The notes under the pieces were generated by a model. It saw only the letters and a list, made by a program, of their open reading frames with translations. It had not been told where the DNA came from and did no database searches. The position numbers were made by a program, and so were the translations under genes. From the NCBI RefSeq assembly GCF_014084045.1, contig NZ_CP043732.1, positions 2,976,001 through 3,040,000 of the forward strand: a DNA stretch of 64,000 nucleotides, in the 5' to 3' direction. How positions within the stretch are numbered: the first letter of the stretch is position 1; each line of letters begins with the position of its first letter. The DNA comes from Microbacterium esteraromaticum (GTDB lineage: Bacteria > Actinomycetota > Actinomycetes > Actinomycetales > Microbacteriaceae). Below, in pieces: positions 35,262 to 46,818 of the stretch.

Positions 35262-36284
35262 ATGGAAAACGTCACCATCGTCGGAACGGAAGCAGGAGTC
35301 CTCGTCCTCGCGACCGAGTCGGGCCAGCGCTTCGCGCTCCCCATCGACGACGTCCTGCACCGCGAGGTGCGTCGAGCGACCCGCGAGGCGGAACCCGCCC
35401 CGGCGCGTCTCGCCGCGAGCCCGCGCGACATCCAGGCGCAGATCCGCGCCGGCCTGTCCGCCGCCGAGGTCGCCGCCCTGCTCGGAGTGAGCGAGTCCGA
35501 CGTGGCCCGCTTCGAAGGTCCCGTGCTGGCCGAGCGCGAGCACATCGTCAACCAGGCCCTCGCGGTCCCGGTGCTGATCGGCAGCGACGTCGAGCCCGAC
35601 GCGCAGCCCACCTTCGGAACGGCCGTCCGCGCGAAGCTCGCCGACCTCGCAGCGACCGAAGAGCGATGGGCCAGCTGGAAGGACGAGGCGGGCTGGACGG
35701 TCAAGCTCGAGTTCACGGCCAACGAGGTCGCCCACGACGCGCGGTGGTCATTCGATCCGCGCCGAAGCACCCTGTCGCCGATCAACGCCGATGCCACGCA
35801 GCTCTCCCGTCAGGGCTCCCTGCCCGAAGGGCTCATCCCGCGCCTGCGCGCCGTCGAGGCCGAGCGCGTCTCCCCCTACAAGGACGACAGCCGCTTCGAC
35901 TCGGGTGCGTTCGGTCCTCGGCTGCTTCCGCAGCCGGAGGAGACCGGCGACGCGCCCGCGAGCGAGCACTCGAGCGCTGCGGTTCAGGATGCAGCCGCCC
36001 GCCGAGCTCCCGATGAGCACCGGACGAGCTCGGAGACAGCCGATCTCCTCGAGGCGCTGCGCCGTCGGCGAGGGCAGCGGGAGTCGGCCCCGCTCTTCAA
36101 CGATGGCGAGGACGACGAGCCGTCGCCCATCGCTCTGTTCGACGCACTCGACGAGCCGGAGGACGAACCGGCTACGAAGTCGCCCCCCGAGCCGCCGACC
36201 GAACAGTCCGGTGGTCGCCGCAAGCGCCGCAACGCGATGCCCTCGTGGGATGAGATCGTGTTCGGAGCGCGTACGGATGAGTGA
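35262..36284 (+). CDS. sepH: Septation protein SepH
   Basis: The 340-residue protein has the SepH/DUF3071 N-terminal domain with a helix-turn-helix (GLSAAEVAALLGVSESDVAR) and a long, acidic, disordered C-terminal tail. In Streptomyces SepH binds FtsZ and stimulates its assembly. The tail ends in a basic RRKRRNAMPSWDEIVFG. It is followed by a family-specific short repeat rather than a clear terminator. Confidence 0.9.
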   Translation: MENVTIVGTEAGVLVLATESGQRFALPIDDVLHREVRRATREAEPAPARLAASPRDIQAQIRAGLSAAEVAALLGVSESDVARFEGPVLAEREHIVNQALAVPVLIGSDVEPDAQPTFGTAVRAKLADLAATEERWASWKDEAGWTVKLEFTANEVAHDARWSFDPRRSTLSPINADATQLSRQGSLPEGLIPRLRAVEAERVSPYKDDSRFDSGAFGPRLLPQPEETGDAPASEHSSAAVQDAAARRAPDEHRTSSETADLLEALRRRRGQRESAPLFNDGEDDEPSPIALFDALDEPEDEPATKSPPEPPTEQSGGRRKRRNAMPSWDEIVFGARTDE

Positions 36285-36376
36285 TTCGGTCGCAATCGAC
36301 GTCGGTCCACGTGCACTGACCGGTTCCTGAGCGAGCGCCAGCGAGACGAAGGGCGGAGCGCGTACGGATGAGTGAT
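36260..36376. repeat. Direct repeat and Microbacterium-type dispersed element after sepH
   Basis: CGGAGCGCGTACGGATGAGT occurs at the sepH end (about 36263-36282) and again at about 36355-36374. Between them lies GGTTCCTGAGCGAGCGCCAG with following CGAGACGAAGGG, a motif I recall as dispersed in Microbacterium genomes. The repeat looks like a duplicated insertion footprint around a REP-like element. Confidence 0.5.
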
Positions 36377-37503
36377 CAGCGGCGGAAGGCGCCCATCCTG
36401 ATGAAGGGCACCCGCCACTCCTCCGGCGTCAGCGCACCGTGCTGACCGATCATCCCCCGGCCTCGCTGATCCTCGGCTTCGGCGTCGTAGAGCGCCACGT
36501 TGCCGCGCGCGATCGCCAGCATGTCGCCGATGCGCTCGCGCACCGCATCCGAGACCACCGGGCCGAACAGACCCGCGTCGATCGCCTCTGAGCGGCTCAG
36601 CACATCGGCCGCTCCCTGGAGGTCGCGTCGCCAGCGCGCCAGCAGTCCCGCCTGATCGACGTCCGGTTCGGCGTACACATGGAGCATGCGCGGCTCGCCG
36701 CCGATGTGCCGGATGCCGTCGTGCCACCCGCCAGCGGCATCGAGCACGAGCTGACGGTGGTGGGGGACGTCGATCATCCCGTGATCGGCGGTCACCAGGA
36801 CGCCCACGCCGTCGGGGACGGTCTGCGAGAGCGCGGCATCCACGTCCTCGAGGGCGGCCACCCACTCGGCGGAGTCGACGCCGTGACGGTGGCCTGCCTT
36901 GTCGACCTCGGGGAGGTAGCAGTAGACGAGCGCGCCGTCGTTCGCGTCTGCGAGCTCCCAGGCCAGCTCCACGCGCTCGGCCGCGCTGCGCGCCGCGTGG
37001 AACGCGGCTCCCCGAAGCGTCGCACCCGAGAACCCGCTTCCCGCGTAGGCCGGGATGCCTACCGCGAACGCCGGATGCCCGATGGCCTCGGCCCGCTCGA
37101 AGAGGGTCGCGCTCCCCTGCCACTGCAGCGGGTCGATCCCGCCTTCCTCCCAGCCGCTCAGCAGGTTCACGAGCGAATCCGTCCGGGTGTCCCGCACCCG
37201 GTACCCGACCAGTCCGTGCACTCCGGGTGCGGCTCCCGTGAGCAGGCTCGTCAGCGCCGCCGCCGTGGTCGTCGGGAACACCGACCCCGCGACGTCCTTC
37301 CTGGCCATCGCCGATGACAGCGTGCGCGCGTGCCCGGCGTGCGATCGCAGCGGCAGCGCACCGAGCCCGTCCACGACCACGAGGACGACGGATCTGACCG
37401 CCGGGAGGTCGGCGGAGCCGCTCCCCAGCGCAGCGAGCAGCTGGGGCGCCACCCCGCTGATGTTCCGCGTCGAATCAAGGCTGGTCGGTAGGATGAGAGG
37501 CAT
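36376..37503 (-). CDS. Alkaline-phosphatase-fold phosphodiesterase (nucleotide pyrophosphatase-like)
   Basis: The 375-residue protein has an alkaline-phosphatase superfamily core: VVLVVVDGLGALPL (metal ligand Asp), SVFPTTTAAALTSLLTG with the nucleophilic Thr, LPEVDKAGHRHG and VTADHGMIDVPHH supplying further metal ligands. This is the nucleotide pyrophosphatase/phosphodiesterase pattern. I chose ATG 37503; the longer frame upstream overlaps parC's neighbourhood. Substrate unknown. Confidence 0.85.
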   Translation of the reverse strand: MPLILPTSLDSTRNISGVAPQLLAALGSGSADLPAVRSVVLVVVDGLGALPLRSHAGHARTLSSAMARKDVAGSVFPTTTAAALTSLLTGAAPGVHGLVGYRVRDTRTDSLVNLLSGWEEGGIDPLQWQGSATLFERAEAIGHPAFAVGIPAYAGSGFSGATLRGAAFHAARSAAERVELAWELADANDGALVYCYLPEVDKAGHRHGVDSAEWVAALEDVDAALSQTVPDGVGVLVTADHGMIDVPHHRQLVLDAAGGWHDGIRHIGGEPRMLHVYAEPDVDQAGLLARWRRDLQGAADVLSRSEAIDAGLFGPVVSDAVRERIGDMLAIARGNVALYDAEAEDQRGRGMIGQHGALTPEEWRVPFIRMGAFRR

Positions 37504-37586
37504 CCGGGTCAGTCTCGCACAGGTGACCCGACGCACCGCGCCAGAGCGCCGTCGCGAGTCCGCCCCGAGCGACCAGCAGGAAGCCC

Positions 37587-40025
<2,439 letters not shown>

Positions 40026-40041
40026 TCGCCGGGAGGGGTCG

Positions 40042-40497
40042 TCAACTCCCCGGTCGACACATCCACACGTCGACTCCGTCGTCGTGATCGACGACGAAGC
40101 CGTGACGCTCGTAGAGCCGCTGCGCCGCCGAGCCGACCAGCACCTGAAGACGTACGGGAGCGGTGATCCTGGCCAGAACCTCGGTCAGCACGATCGTGCC
40201 GATGCCTCGTCCCTGGAAGCGCTCATCGAGGTAGAACATCTCCGGCCACACCAGATCCCCCTCCGGCCGGAGCGTGATGGTGCCGGCGGTATCGGCGCCG
40301 ACGACGATCATGTGCGTGTGTCGCGGTGAGAAGTGCTCGAGCACGCGGGCCCTGGATCTCCCGTCGTCCCAGCCGACCAACCGCTCCAGGTCCGCGCGGA
40401 GCACACGACTCTTGAGATCCACCACATGATCGACGTCGTCGGATGTCGCGGGCCGCAGACGCACCTCTGCGTGCCGGGTCGGACGAGGACCGGTCAC
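40042..40497 (-). CDS. GNAT-family N-acetyltransferase
   Basis: The 151-residue protein has the GNAT motif A: YLDERFQGRGIGTIVLTE, with the R/Q-x-x-G-x-G/A acetyl-CoA loop, and RLYERHGFVV near the C-terminus. The GTG start at 40497 overlaps the parE stop by GTGA. Small acetyltransferases in this position occur in related genomes; substrate unknown. Convergent with parC. Confidence 0.85.
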   Translation of the reverse strand: MTGPRPTRHAEVRLRPATSDDVDHVVDLKSRVLRADLERLVGWDDGRSRARVLEHFSPRHTHMIVVGADTAGTITLRPEGDLVWPEMFYLDERFQGRGIGTIVLTEVLARITAPVRLQVLVGSAAQRLYERHGFVVDHDDGVDVWMCRPGS

Positions 40498-42614
40498 GCG
40501 TCGATGGACTCCCGGCTGAGCCGGTCGCTGGAGCTCATGATGAACTCGCGGCGAGGCGCCACCTCGCTGCCCATCAGCAGCTCGAAGGTGCGCACGGCGG
40601 CATCGGCCGACTCTGCATCCTCGATCGTGACGCGACGCAGCAGACGCCCGGACTTCTCCATGGTCGTGTTGGCCAGCTGATCGGCATCCATCTCGCCGAG
40701 GCCCTTGTAGCGCTGGATCGGATCCTGCCAGCGCTTGCCGGCCTTCTGCAGCTTCGCGAGCAGAGCGTGCAGCTCGGCCTCGGAGTAGGTGTAGATGGTC
40801 TCGTTCGGCTTGGAGCCCGGGTTCATCACGATCACGCGGTGCAGGGGCGGCACGGCCGAATAGACCCGTCCGGCCTCCACGAGCGGCCGCATGTAGCGGA
40901 AGAAGAGGGTGAGCAGCAGAGTGCGGATGTGCGCACCGTCGACGTCGGCGTCGCTCATCAGGATCACCTTGCCGTAGCGGGCGGCCGAGAGATCGAACGA
41001 GCGGCCCGAGCCGGCGCCGATGGTCGTGATGATCGCCGCGCACTCGGCGTTGCCGAGCATGTCGCTGATCGACGCCTTCTGCACGTTGAGGATCTTGCCG
41101 CGGATGGGCAGCAGGGCCTGGAACTCGCTGTTGCGCGCATGGCGGGCGGTGCCGAGGGCGGAATCGCCCTCGACGATGAACAGCTCGCTCTGTTCGAAGT
41201 CGTTCGATCTGCAGTCGACGAGCTTCGCCGGCAGCGACGACGACTCGAGAGCCGTCTTGCGTCGCTGGGTCTCCTTGTGCGCCCGCGCCGACACGCGCGC
41301 CTTCATCTCGGAGACGATCTTGTCGAGCAGCATCGACGCCTGGTTCTTGTCGTCGCGCTTGTTCGATGCGAACCGCTCGGCGAGCTGCTTTCGCACCACC
41401 TGGGCGACGATCGTGCGCACGGCCGGAGTGCCGAGCACCTCCTTCGTCTGGCCCTCGAACTGCGGTTCGGGCACCGTCACCGTGAGCACGGCGGTGAGGC
41501 CGGCGAGCACGTCGTCCTTCTCGAGCTTGTCGTTGCCGACCTTCAGCCGACGCGCGTTCTGCTCGACCTGACCGCGCAGGGTCTTCAGCAGCTCCTGCTC
41601 GAAGCCCTGCTGGTGGGTGCCGCCCTTGGGCGTGGCGATGATGTTGACGAACGAGCGGACCGTGGTGTCATAGCCGGTGCCCCAGCGCAGCGCGAGGTCG
41701 ACCTCGCACTCGCGCTCGACCTCAGTGGCCTTCATGTGCCCGTCGGGCTGCAGCACGGGCACCGTCTCCGTGAAACGGCCGCTGCCCTGTATGCGCCACG
41801 TGTCCGTCACGGGGGCATCGGATGCCAGGAACTCGACGAACTCGGAGATGCCGCCCTCGTAGAGGTATGAGGTGACCTTCGGCCCGGCGGGTGCATCGCC
41901 CTCGCCTGCGGGGGCAGCGCTCGGACGCTCGTCGCGGATCTCGAGCTCCAGCCCGGGGACGAGGAACGCCGTCTGACGCGCGCGCGTCTCGAGCTCGGGC
42001 AGCTGGAACGCGGCGTCCTTCGTGAAGATCTGCCGGTCGGCCCAATAGCGCACACGCGTGCCGGTGACGCCCTTGGCGACCTTGCCGACGATGCGCAGCT
42101 CGCTGCGCTGCTCGAAGGGAGTGAACGGGGCATCCGGCCGCGGCTCGCCATCGTCGGCGAAGACCCCGGGCTCGCCACGATGGAACGACATCGCGTAGGT
42201 CTTGCCACCGCGGTCGACCTCGACGTCGAGGCGCTCCGAGAGCGCGTTGACGACCGACGCGCCGACGCCGTGCAGGCCGCCGGATGCCGCATACGAGCCG
42301 CCGCCGAACTTGCCGCCCGCATGCAGCTTGGTGTACACCACCTCGACGCCGGTGAGTCCGGTGCGCGGCTCGACGTCGACGGGGACGCCCCGACCTCGGT
42401 CGGTCACCTCGACGCTGCCGTCGTCATGCAGCGTGATGTCGATCTTCGAGCCGTTGCCTGCGACGGCCTCGTCGACGGCGTTGTCGATGATCTCCCACAG
42501 GCAGTGCATGAGCCCTGGCGAGCCGTTCGAGCCGATGTACATGCCCGGACGCTTGCGCACGGCCTCGAGGCCCTCGAGAACCTGGAGATGGTGGGCGGAG
42601 TACTCGGCAGTCAC
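40494..42614 (-). CDS. parE: DNA topoisomerase IV subunit B
   Basis: The 706-residue ATPase subunit carries EIIDNAVDEAVAG (Mg-binding Glu/Asn), SGGLHGVGASVVNALS (ATP lid), and in the TOPRIM domain EGDSALGTARHAR and ILMSDADVDGAHIRTLLL. It pairs with parC. A TAGAAT -10 eight bases before the GTG suggests a leaderless transcript. Confidence 0.88.
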   Translation of the reverse strand: MTAEYSAHHLQVLEGLEAVRKRPGMYIGSNGSPGLMHCLWEIIDNAVDEAVAGNGSKIDITLHDDGSVEVTDRGRGVPVDVEPRTGLTGVEVVYTKLHAGGKFGGGSYAASGGLHGVGASVVNALSERLDVEVDRGGKTYAMSFHRGEPGVFADDGEPRPDAPFTPFEQRSELRIVGKVAKGVTGTRVRYWADRQIFTKDAAFQLPELETRARQTAFLVPGLELEIRDERPSAAPAGEGDAPAGPKVTSYLYEGGISEFVEFLASDAPVTDTWRIQGSGRFTETVPVLQPDGHMKATEVERECEVDLALRWGTGYDTTVRSFVNIIATPKGGTHQQGFEQELLKTLRGQVEQNARRLKVGNDKLEKDDVLAGLTAVLTVTVPEPQFEGQTKEVLGTPAVRTIVAQVVRKQLAERFASNKRDDKNQASMLLDKIVSEMKARVSARAHKETQRRKTALESSSLPAKLVDCRSNDFEQSELFIVEGDSALGTARHARNSEFQALLPIRGKILNVQKASISDMLGNAECAAIITTIGAGSGRSFDLSAARYGKVILMSDADVDGAHIRTLLLTLFFRYMRPLVEAGRVYSAVPPLHRVIVMNPGSKPNETIYTYSEAELHALLAKLQKAGKRWQDPIQRYKGLGEMDADQLANTTMEKSGRLLRRVTIEDAESADAAVRTFELLMGSEVAPRREFIMSSSDRLSRESIDA

Positions 42615-42622
42615 AATGATCG

Positions 42623-42628
42623 ATTCTA
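42623..42628 (-). promoter_or_regulatory. -10 element close to the parE start
   Basis: TAGAAT on the minus strand stands eight bases before GTG 42614, placing the transcription start at or near the start codon. Confidence 0.4.
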
Positions 42629-42795
42629 TTTCGGGTCTGACGCGGGCCCGGACCGCGACACTCCCTCTGCGGCAAGGGCAGGCGCCGCGCGTACGCGCTC
42701 AGCGAAACACGCCGTGATCCGGGCATGCGCACAGGTTGCGCGTGGTTGTATTGAGCACGATCTTCAAAGGATCTGACCGCTGAGGAGGCACCGAG

Positions 42796-43005
42796 ATGAA
42801 CGCTACGACTGAGCGCGAGACCGTCGAGTACCGCCTCACCGCGATGGACCGCTGCGACTCCTGCGGGGCGCAGGCGTACATCGCCGCCGAGGTCAACGGC
42901 ACCGAGATGCTGTTCTGCGCACACCACGGACGCAAGTACGAGGAGAAGCTGCGCGCCGTCGCCACGTCGTGGCACGACGAGACCGCCCGCCTCATCGAGG
43001 CCTGA
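42796..43005 (+). CDS. DUF7455 zinc-ribbon protein
   Basis: The 69-residue protein contains MDRCDSCGAQAYI and LFCAHHGRKYEEKL, a C-x2-C plus C-x2-H zinc site, matching DUF7455. Small proteins of this kind sit near parE in actinobacteria. GAGGAGG precedes the ATG. It converges with alrA, with five bases between stops. Function unknown. Confidence 0.85.
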   Translation: MNATTERETVEYRLTAMDRCDSCGAQAYIAAEVNGTEMLFCAHHGRKYEEKLRAVATSWHDETARLIEA

Positions 43006-43010
43006 GCGGA

Positions 43011-44045
43011 TCAGTCGATCACGACGCGCCGCACGGCGGGAGTGAGCCGGGTGATGATCTCCTCGCCGACCGTGTCCACGCGTTCGGCGAGAGCGGTGGC
43101 ATCCGGCTCGCCCGCCGAGCCCGGCCCGAAGAGCACCACGCGCTGACCGACTTCGGCGCCCTCCCAGGAGGCGACGGTCATGCTGGCTCCGTCGATCCGG
43201 AGGACGGGTCGTGTGCCGCCCGGCGTCGCGATCTCCGCTCCGCGCAGTATCGAGGGCAGGCCATGGAAGGCCCCGATGCCGACGCGGACCGCATCGGCAT
43301 CGACCTGCTCGACCGGCGCGGTGAGCCGCGCGATCAGGCTGAGGCCGTCGAGCGGCGGCCCGTCGGCCGACCGGATGCCGTAGCAGAACGCGCCGATACG
43401 GCTGAGCGAGCCGCGCAGTTCCGGGCGCCACCATGCCGCCGCTGACGCTGTCAGGTGCAGCACTTCCGGTGAGCCGCCCGCGTCGACGAGCTGCGCGACG
43501 GCATCGAGGAACACGTGCTGTGCGGTGTCGTCCTCGGCGTCGCTCGCCTCGGCGAGATGGCTCCATACGCCCGCCACCGCCACCGTGCCGCTGCGCTCGG
43601 CTGCGAGGGCGGTCATGACGGCCTCTCGCCACTGCTCAGGACGGAAGCCGTTGCGATGCAGACCTGTGTCGATCTTGAGATGCACGCGCACGCGGGCGCC
43701 CGCTCTCCCGGCTTCGACGATCACGTCGTCGAGGTAGGCGGCCGACCCCACACCGAGGTCGATGTCCGAGGCGATCGCCTCCGCGATCTCCGCACGAGGG
43801 GACGTGGCCCAGGCGTACACCCGCTGATCGGTGAGCGCGCGGATGCGCAGCGCCGTCGCGATGTCGTAGCCGCCGAACCAGGTGACGCCGGCGGCCGCCG
43901 CCTCGGGAACCGACCAGTCGATGCCCAGTCCGTACGCGTCGTCCTTCATCACGAGCAGCAGCTCGGACGGCGCCAGTCGCCGCTGCACCGCGGAGATGTT
44001 GCGGCGGAAGGCACTGCGCGAGATCTCGAGGACGGGTCCTGTCAT
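43011..44045 (-). CDS. Alanine racemase-like barrel subunit lacking the catalytic Tyr (AlrA half)
   Basis: The 344-residue protein has a complete PLP barrel of alanine racemase: PLP lysine K34 in LLVMKDDAYGLG, K124 and R131 in HLKIDTGLHRNGF, H163 in GVWSHLAEAS, S201 and R216 near LTASAAAWW and SRIGAFCYGI. In the C-terminal domain, however, the 20-25 residue segment that should hold the catalytic tyrosine (S-Y-G, Tyr265 of Geobacillus Alr) is missing, and the following Met-Asp pair is replaced by GASMTV. Tyr265 normally acts from the other subunit. The upstream gene supplies that domain. The ATG overlaps that gene's stop (ATGA), so I start at 44045, not the GTG at 44054. Confidence 0.9.
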   Translation of the reverse strand: MTGPVLEISRSAFRRNISAVQRRLAPSELLLVMKDDAYGLGIDWSVPEAAAAGVTWFGGYDIATALRIRALTDQRVYAWATSPRAEIAEAIASDIDLGVGSAAYLDDVIVEAGRAGARVRVHLKIDTGLHRNGFRPEQWREAVMTALAAERSGTVAVAGVWSHLAEASDAEDDTAQHVFLDAVAQLVDAGGSPEVLHLTASAAAWWRPELRGSLSRIGAFCYGIRSADGPPLDGLSLIARLTAPVEQVDADAVRVGIGAFHGLPSILRGAEIATPGGTRPVLRIDGASMTVASWEGAEVGQRVVLFGPGSAGEPDATALAERVDTVGEEIITRLTPAVRRVVID

Positions 44046-44734
44046 GCGATCCACTCCCGCTGTCCGTGCCGGCCGATGACCACGGCCATCTCCATCGCCG
44101 ACAGGCCGCTCACGTCCGACCAGCGCGCCAGCGCTTCACGCGCGCCGCCGGTGCCGCCGAAGTACGTCACGGGCGCGCCGTCTTCGGCATCCCCGCCCTC
44201 CAGGTCGACCACGCACACGTCCATCGCGATGCGACCGACGACGGGCAGCATCGCGTCGCCCACCTGCACCCGCACTCGGTTGCCCAGTGCCCTGAGGATG
44301 CCCTGGGCGTAGCCGCCCGTGACGAGGGCGACGCGCGTGTCCTCCGTCGCACGATGCGTGTATCCGTACGAGACGGCCTCTCCGGCGCGCAGCGGCTTGG
44401 TCGAGAGCACGCGTCCCTGCAGGCGCATCACCGGATCGACGGCCGAGGCACCGGAGGCGTCAGGGATCCCGAAGAGGGCGGACGGATCGACGTCGGCGGT
44501 ACCGGAGAGATGGATGCGCATCCCCGACGCGGCCGACTCGTCGACCGCGTCGGCGTCGACGATCACGTCGGTGATGCCGACGCCGGCCAGGATGCGCGCC
44601 GTCTCAGCGGCACCGTGACCGAAAGCGTCATGGCGCAGGTCGACGAGCGACCCCGGCGCGACGAGCGCCTGCGCGGATCGCTCGAGCGCTCCCCGCGAGA
44701 GGAGCACCCGTGGCAGTGCACTGCTGAATCCCAT
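44042..44734 (-). CDS. Alanine racemase-like Tyr-domain subunit without PLP lysine (AlrB half)
   Basis: The 230-residue protein has a remnant N-terminus (VDLRHDAFGHG, where the PLP lysine is Arg34) but lacks most of the barrel, jumping to a complete racemase C-terminal domain: catalytic Tyr123 in AVSYGYTHRA, Tyr142 in GGYAQG, Met171-Asp172 in GRIAMDVCVVD. These are exactly the residues missing from the next gene. In alanine racemase the active site is built from Lys of one subunit and Tyr of its partner, so the two proteins together could form one complete site. A reduced paralogue serving as a stabiliser is the main alternative. Confidence 0.9.
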   Translation of the reverse strand: MGFSSALPRVLLSRGALERSAQALVAPGSLVDLRHDAFGHGAAETARILAGVGITDVIVDADAVDESAASGMRIHLSGTADVDPSALFGIPDASGASAVDPVMRLQGRVLSTKPLRAGEAVSYGYTHRATEDTRVALVTGGYAQGILRALGNRVRVQVGDAMLPVVGRIAMDVCVVDLEGGDAEDGAPVTYFGGTGGAREALARWSDVSGLSAMEMAVVIGRHGQREWIA

Positions 44735-44749
44735 GACGCTCTCCGGCTC

Positions 44750-45502
44750 TCAGAGCTGAATGGTCTTGAAGCCCTTGTCGTGGATGAACCGCTCGATCGC
44801 GTCCCTGGCGCCCTTCGCGTACTCGTCGAACGCATTCGCCGTCGCGCCGGGGAGGTCGAGCCCGCGCCGGGCGGCGACGGTGGCGACGAGCACGTCCGCA
44901 AGCGCGGGATTGAGCGGCAGCACCGGGCCCTGCACGTTGCCGGCGAAGGCGTTGCGATGGCGGACGAGCTCACCACGGCCGTCGCCTCGCGAGAAGCTGC
45001 CCCGCCCGGCGACCACGGTGCCGTATGCGACGGCCTCGTCGGCCAGCGTCCACTCTGAGGCGTGATCCTCGAAGCCGACCACGTTCGCATCCGGGGTGCG
45101 GACCGTGATGTAGCCGACCCGGCGGTCGCGCGTGCGGGCGACCCGGTACGGCATCACGCCCAGACCGGCGACGCTCTCGCCGTCGGTGAGGTCGATTCTC
45201 TCGCCGAGCAGCTCGGCAGAGCCGCCGACGGCGAACAGCGTGCGATCGTCGCCGATGAACGAACGCAGCTCATCGGCGCGGGCGAGGAAGTCGGCGTGCA
45301 CACCGCGCAGCGCCGAGAGCGGGCCGTTGCCGATCACCACGATGTCGGTGCTCGCGGGCAGCTGCTCGCCGACCCCGACATGCGTGGTCGTCGAGGCGAT
45401 CCCCCTGGCTCTGAGACGCTCCTCGAGGGTGCGCACGTTGCCGCGGTCGCCTGTGATGCCGAGCTCGGCGGGGTACAGCTGAGCGATGCTGATCTCGGTC
45501 AT
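44750..45502 (-). CDS. gatD: GatD-like glutamine amidotransferase subunit lacking the catalytic Cys and His
   Basis: The 250-residue protein is GatD by fold and context: IAQLYPAELGITGDRGNVRT, VVGFEDHASEW and NVQGPVLPLNPALADV. GatD normally has a catalytic Cys in an I-C-G-G-Y-Q-F-L-G loop and a His in G-T-Y-L-H-G-P. Here the first reads FAVGGSAELLG (Val92) and the second NVQGPVLPLNP (Gln191). Both members of the Cys-His dyad are therefore replaced, so it should not release ammonia from glutamine. The scaffold is otherwise intact. It overlaps murT by four bases and is followed 15 bases later by the racemase halves. Confidence 0.9.
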   Translation of the reverse strand: MTEISIAQLYPAELGITGDRGNVRTLEERLRARGIASTTTHVGVGEQLPASTDIVVIGNGPLSALRGVHADFLARADELRSFIGDDRTLFAVGGSAELLGERIDLTDGESVAGLGVMPYRVARTRDRRVGYITVRTPDANVVGFEDHASEWTLADEAVAYGTVVAGRGSFSRGDGRGELVRHRNAFAGNVQGPVLPLNPALADVLVATVAARRGLDLPGATANAFDEYAKGARDAIERFIHDKGFKTIQL

Positions 45503-46818
45503 CGGCGTGCCACCTCCTGGTCGCCGTATCCGAGGATGCGACGGCCGATCATCATCAGCTCGTAGTTGACGAACCACGTCTGCTTGCCGGCCCCGGTCTC
45601 GGGGAACGAGCGCATGATCTCCACGGCCTTCTCCATGTCGGGCTCGACCGTGCCGATCTCGACGCCCGCGTACGCGAGCGCCAGTGCGAGCTGGTGCGCC
45701 TTGTCGCCCGTGACCACGTCGACGCGAGGAAGCGCCGCGAAATCGACGTCGTACAGCCACGAGACGTCCGGCGTCCCCTCATCGATGGCGATCAGGGCTC
45801 GTTCGGGAGTGCCATCGAGAGCGTCCAGGTTCATCTGGATGCTGGGGCCGTTCTTGAACATGACGAACTCGACCTGCTCGCCCGCCGGGTCGCGGCGCAG
45901 CGGGATGACCTCGCCGCGGCCGTAGGCGGGTGCCATGCTCACGAAGCCGGCCGCAGCGCGGTCGACGTCGAACTCGGCGCCGAGCACCCCCGATGCCACG
46001 GCCAGGGCGGCAGCGGCATCGGCGGCGTAGTGCAGACCTCTCGCAGGAAGCGTGATGCGGGCGTCCGCTCCCCCGACGTTCACGACGACCTCGCGGCCGG
46101 AGACCTCTCGCACCTCGGAGAAGGCGTCGCGCTCGATGATGCCGGCGGTACCGCTGCGGGTGTCCACTGCATTGGCGAGGCCGTGCGCCGACGACGCGAC
46201 GATGTCGGATGCGACCCCGAAGAACGTCACCGGGGCGCGCATCGCGTCGACATCGATCTTCGACAGGTACGGGTCGTCGCGGTTGATCACGACATGCGCC
46301 GAGGCGCGCTTCGACGCCTCCAGCATCATGTCGGCGACGCGCTCGGTCTCGTAGAACCGGTACAGCTGATCGACCTGCACGTTCAGCGACAGGATCACCG
46401 ACGGCGAGAGCCGGTCGGCGAGGTCGGCTGCAAAGCCCTCATCGATCTCGAGCACGGCGACGTCCGCCCGGATGCGGCCGGTGAGGGTCGCGTCCGCGAG
46501 CAGCGCACTGGTCACTCCTTGCGGCAGGTTGGCGCCGGTCGGGTTGGTGAAGACCCTCAGCCCGTGAGCACGCAGCACCTCGCTGACCATGTGCGTCGTC
46601 GTGGTCTTGCCGTTGGAGCCGAGCACGAACACCACGCCGTAGCGGAACTGGTCGGCGAGCGTCGGCAGCAGCGACGGGGCGAGACGATTCGTGAGGTAGC
46701 CCGGGAATGCGGATCCTCCCCCGCGCAGACGGGTCGCGAAACGCGCGAGCTTGCCCGCCAGCACGGGGAGGACGTACCGCAGGCCGGCCGAGCGCGCCTG
46801 GGGTGCCGTCGACGTCAT
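45499..46818 (-). CDS. murT: MurT-like Mur ligase lacking the zinc ribbon
   Basis: The 439-residue protein has a Mur ligase ATP loop, [13 protein letters not shown] with K71, [16 protein letters not shown], a [15 protein letters not shown] segment equivalent to the N-x-Y-N-A-L-A-A region, and a DUF1727 C-terminus with [12 protein letters not shown]. Family members carry a four-cysteine zinc ribbon in the middle domain; this protein has no cysteine at all. The KNPAG motif is altered to KNGPS. MurT with GatD normally amidates the alpha-carboxyl of D-Glu2 of lipid II. Here the ligase may activate that carboxyl but use another amine. It overlaps the sigA stop (ATGA). Confidence 0.9.
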   Translation of the reverse strand: MTSTAPQARSAGLRYVLPVLAGKLARFATRLRGGGSAFPGYLTNRLAPSLLPTLADQFRYGVVFVLGSNGKTTTTHMVSEVLRAHGLRVFTNPTGANLPQGVTSALLADATLTGRIRADVAVLEIDEGFAADLADRLSPSVILSLNVQVDQLYRFYETERVADMMLEASKRASAHVVINRDDPYLSKIDVDAMRAPVTFFGVASDIVASSAHGLANAVDTRSGTAGIIERDAFSEVREVSGREVVVNVGGADARITLPARGLHYAADAAAALAVASGVLGAEFDVDRAAAGFVSMAPAYGRGEVIPLRRDPAGEQVEFVMFKNGPSIQMNLDALDGTPERALIAIDEGTPDVSWLYDVDFAALPRVDVVTGDKAHQLALALAYAGVEIGTVEPDMEKAVEIMRSFPETGAGKQTWFVNYELMMIGRRILGYGDQEVARR

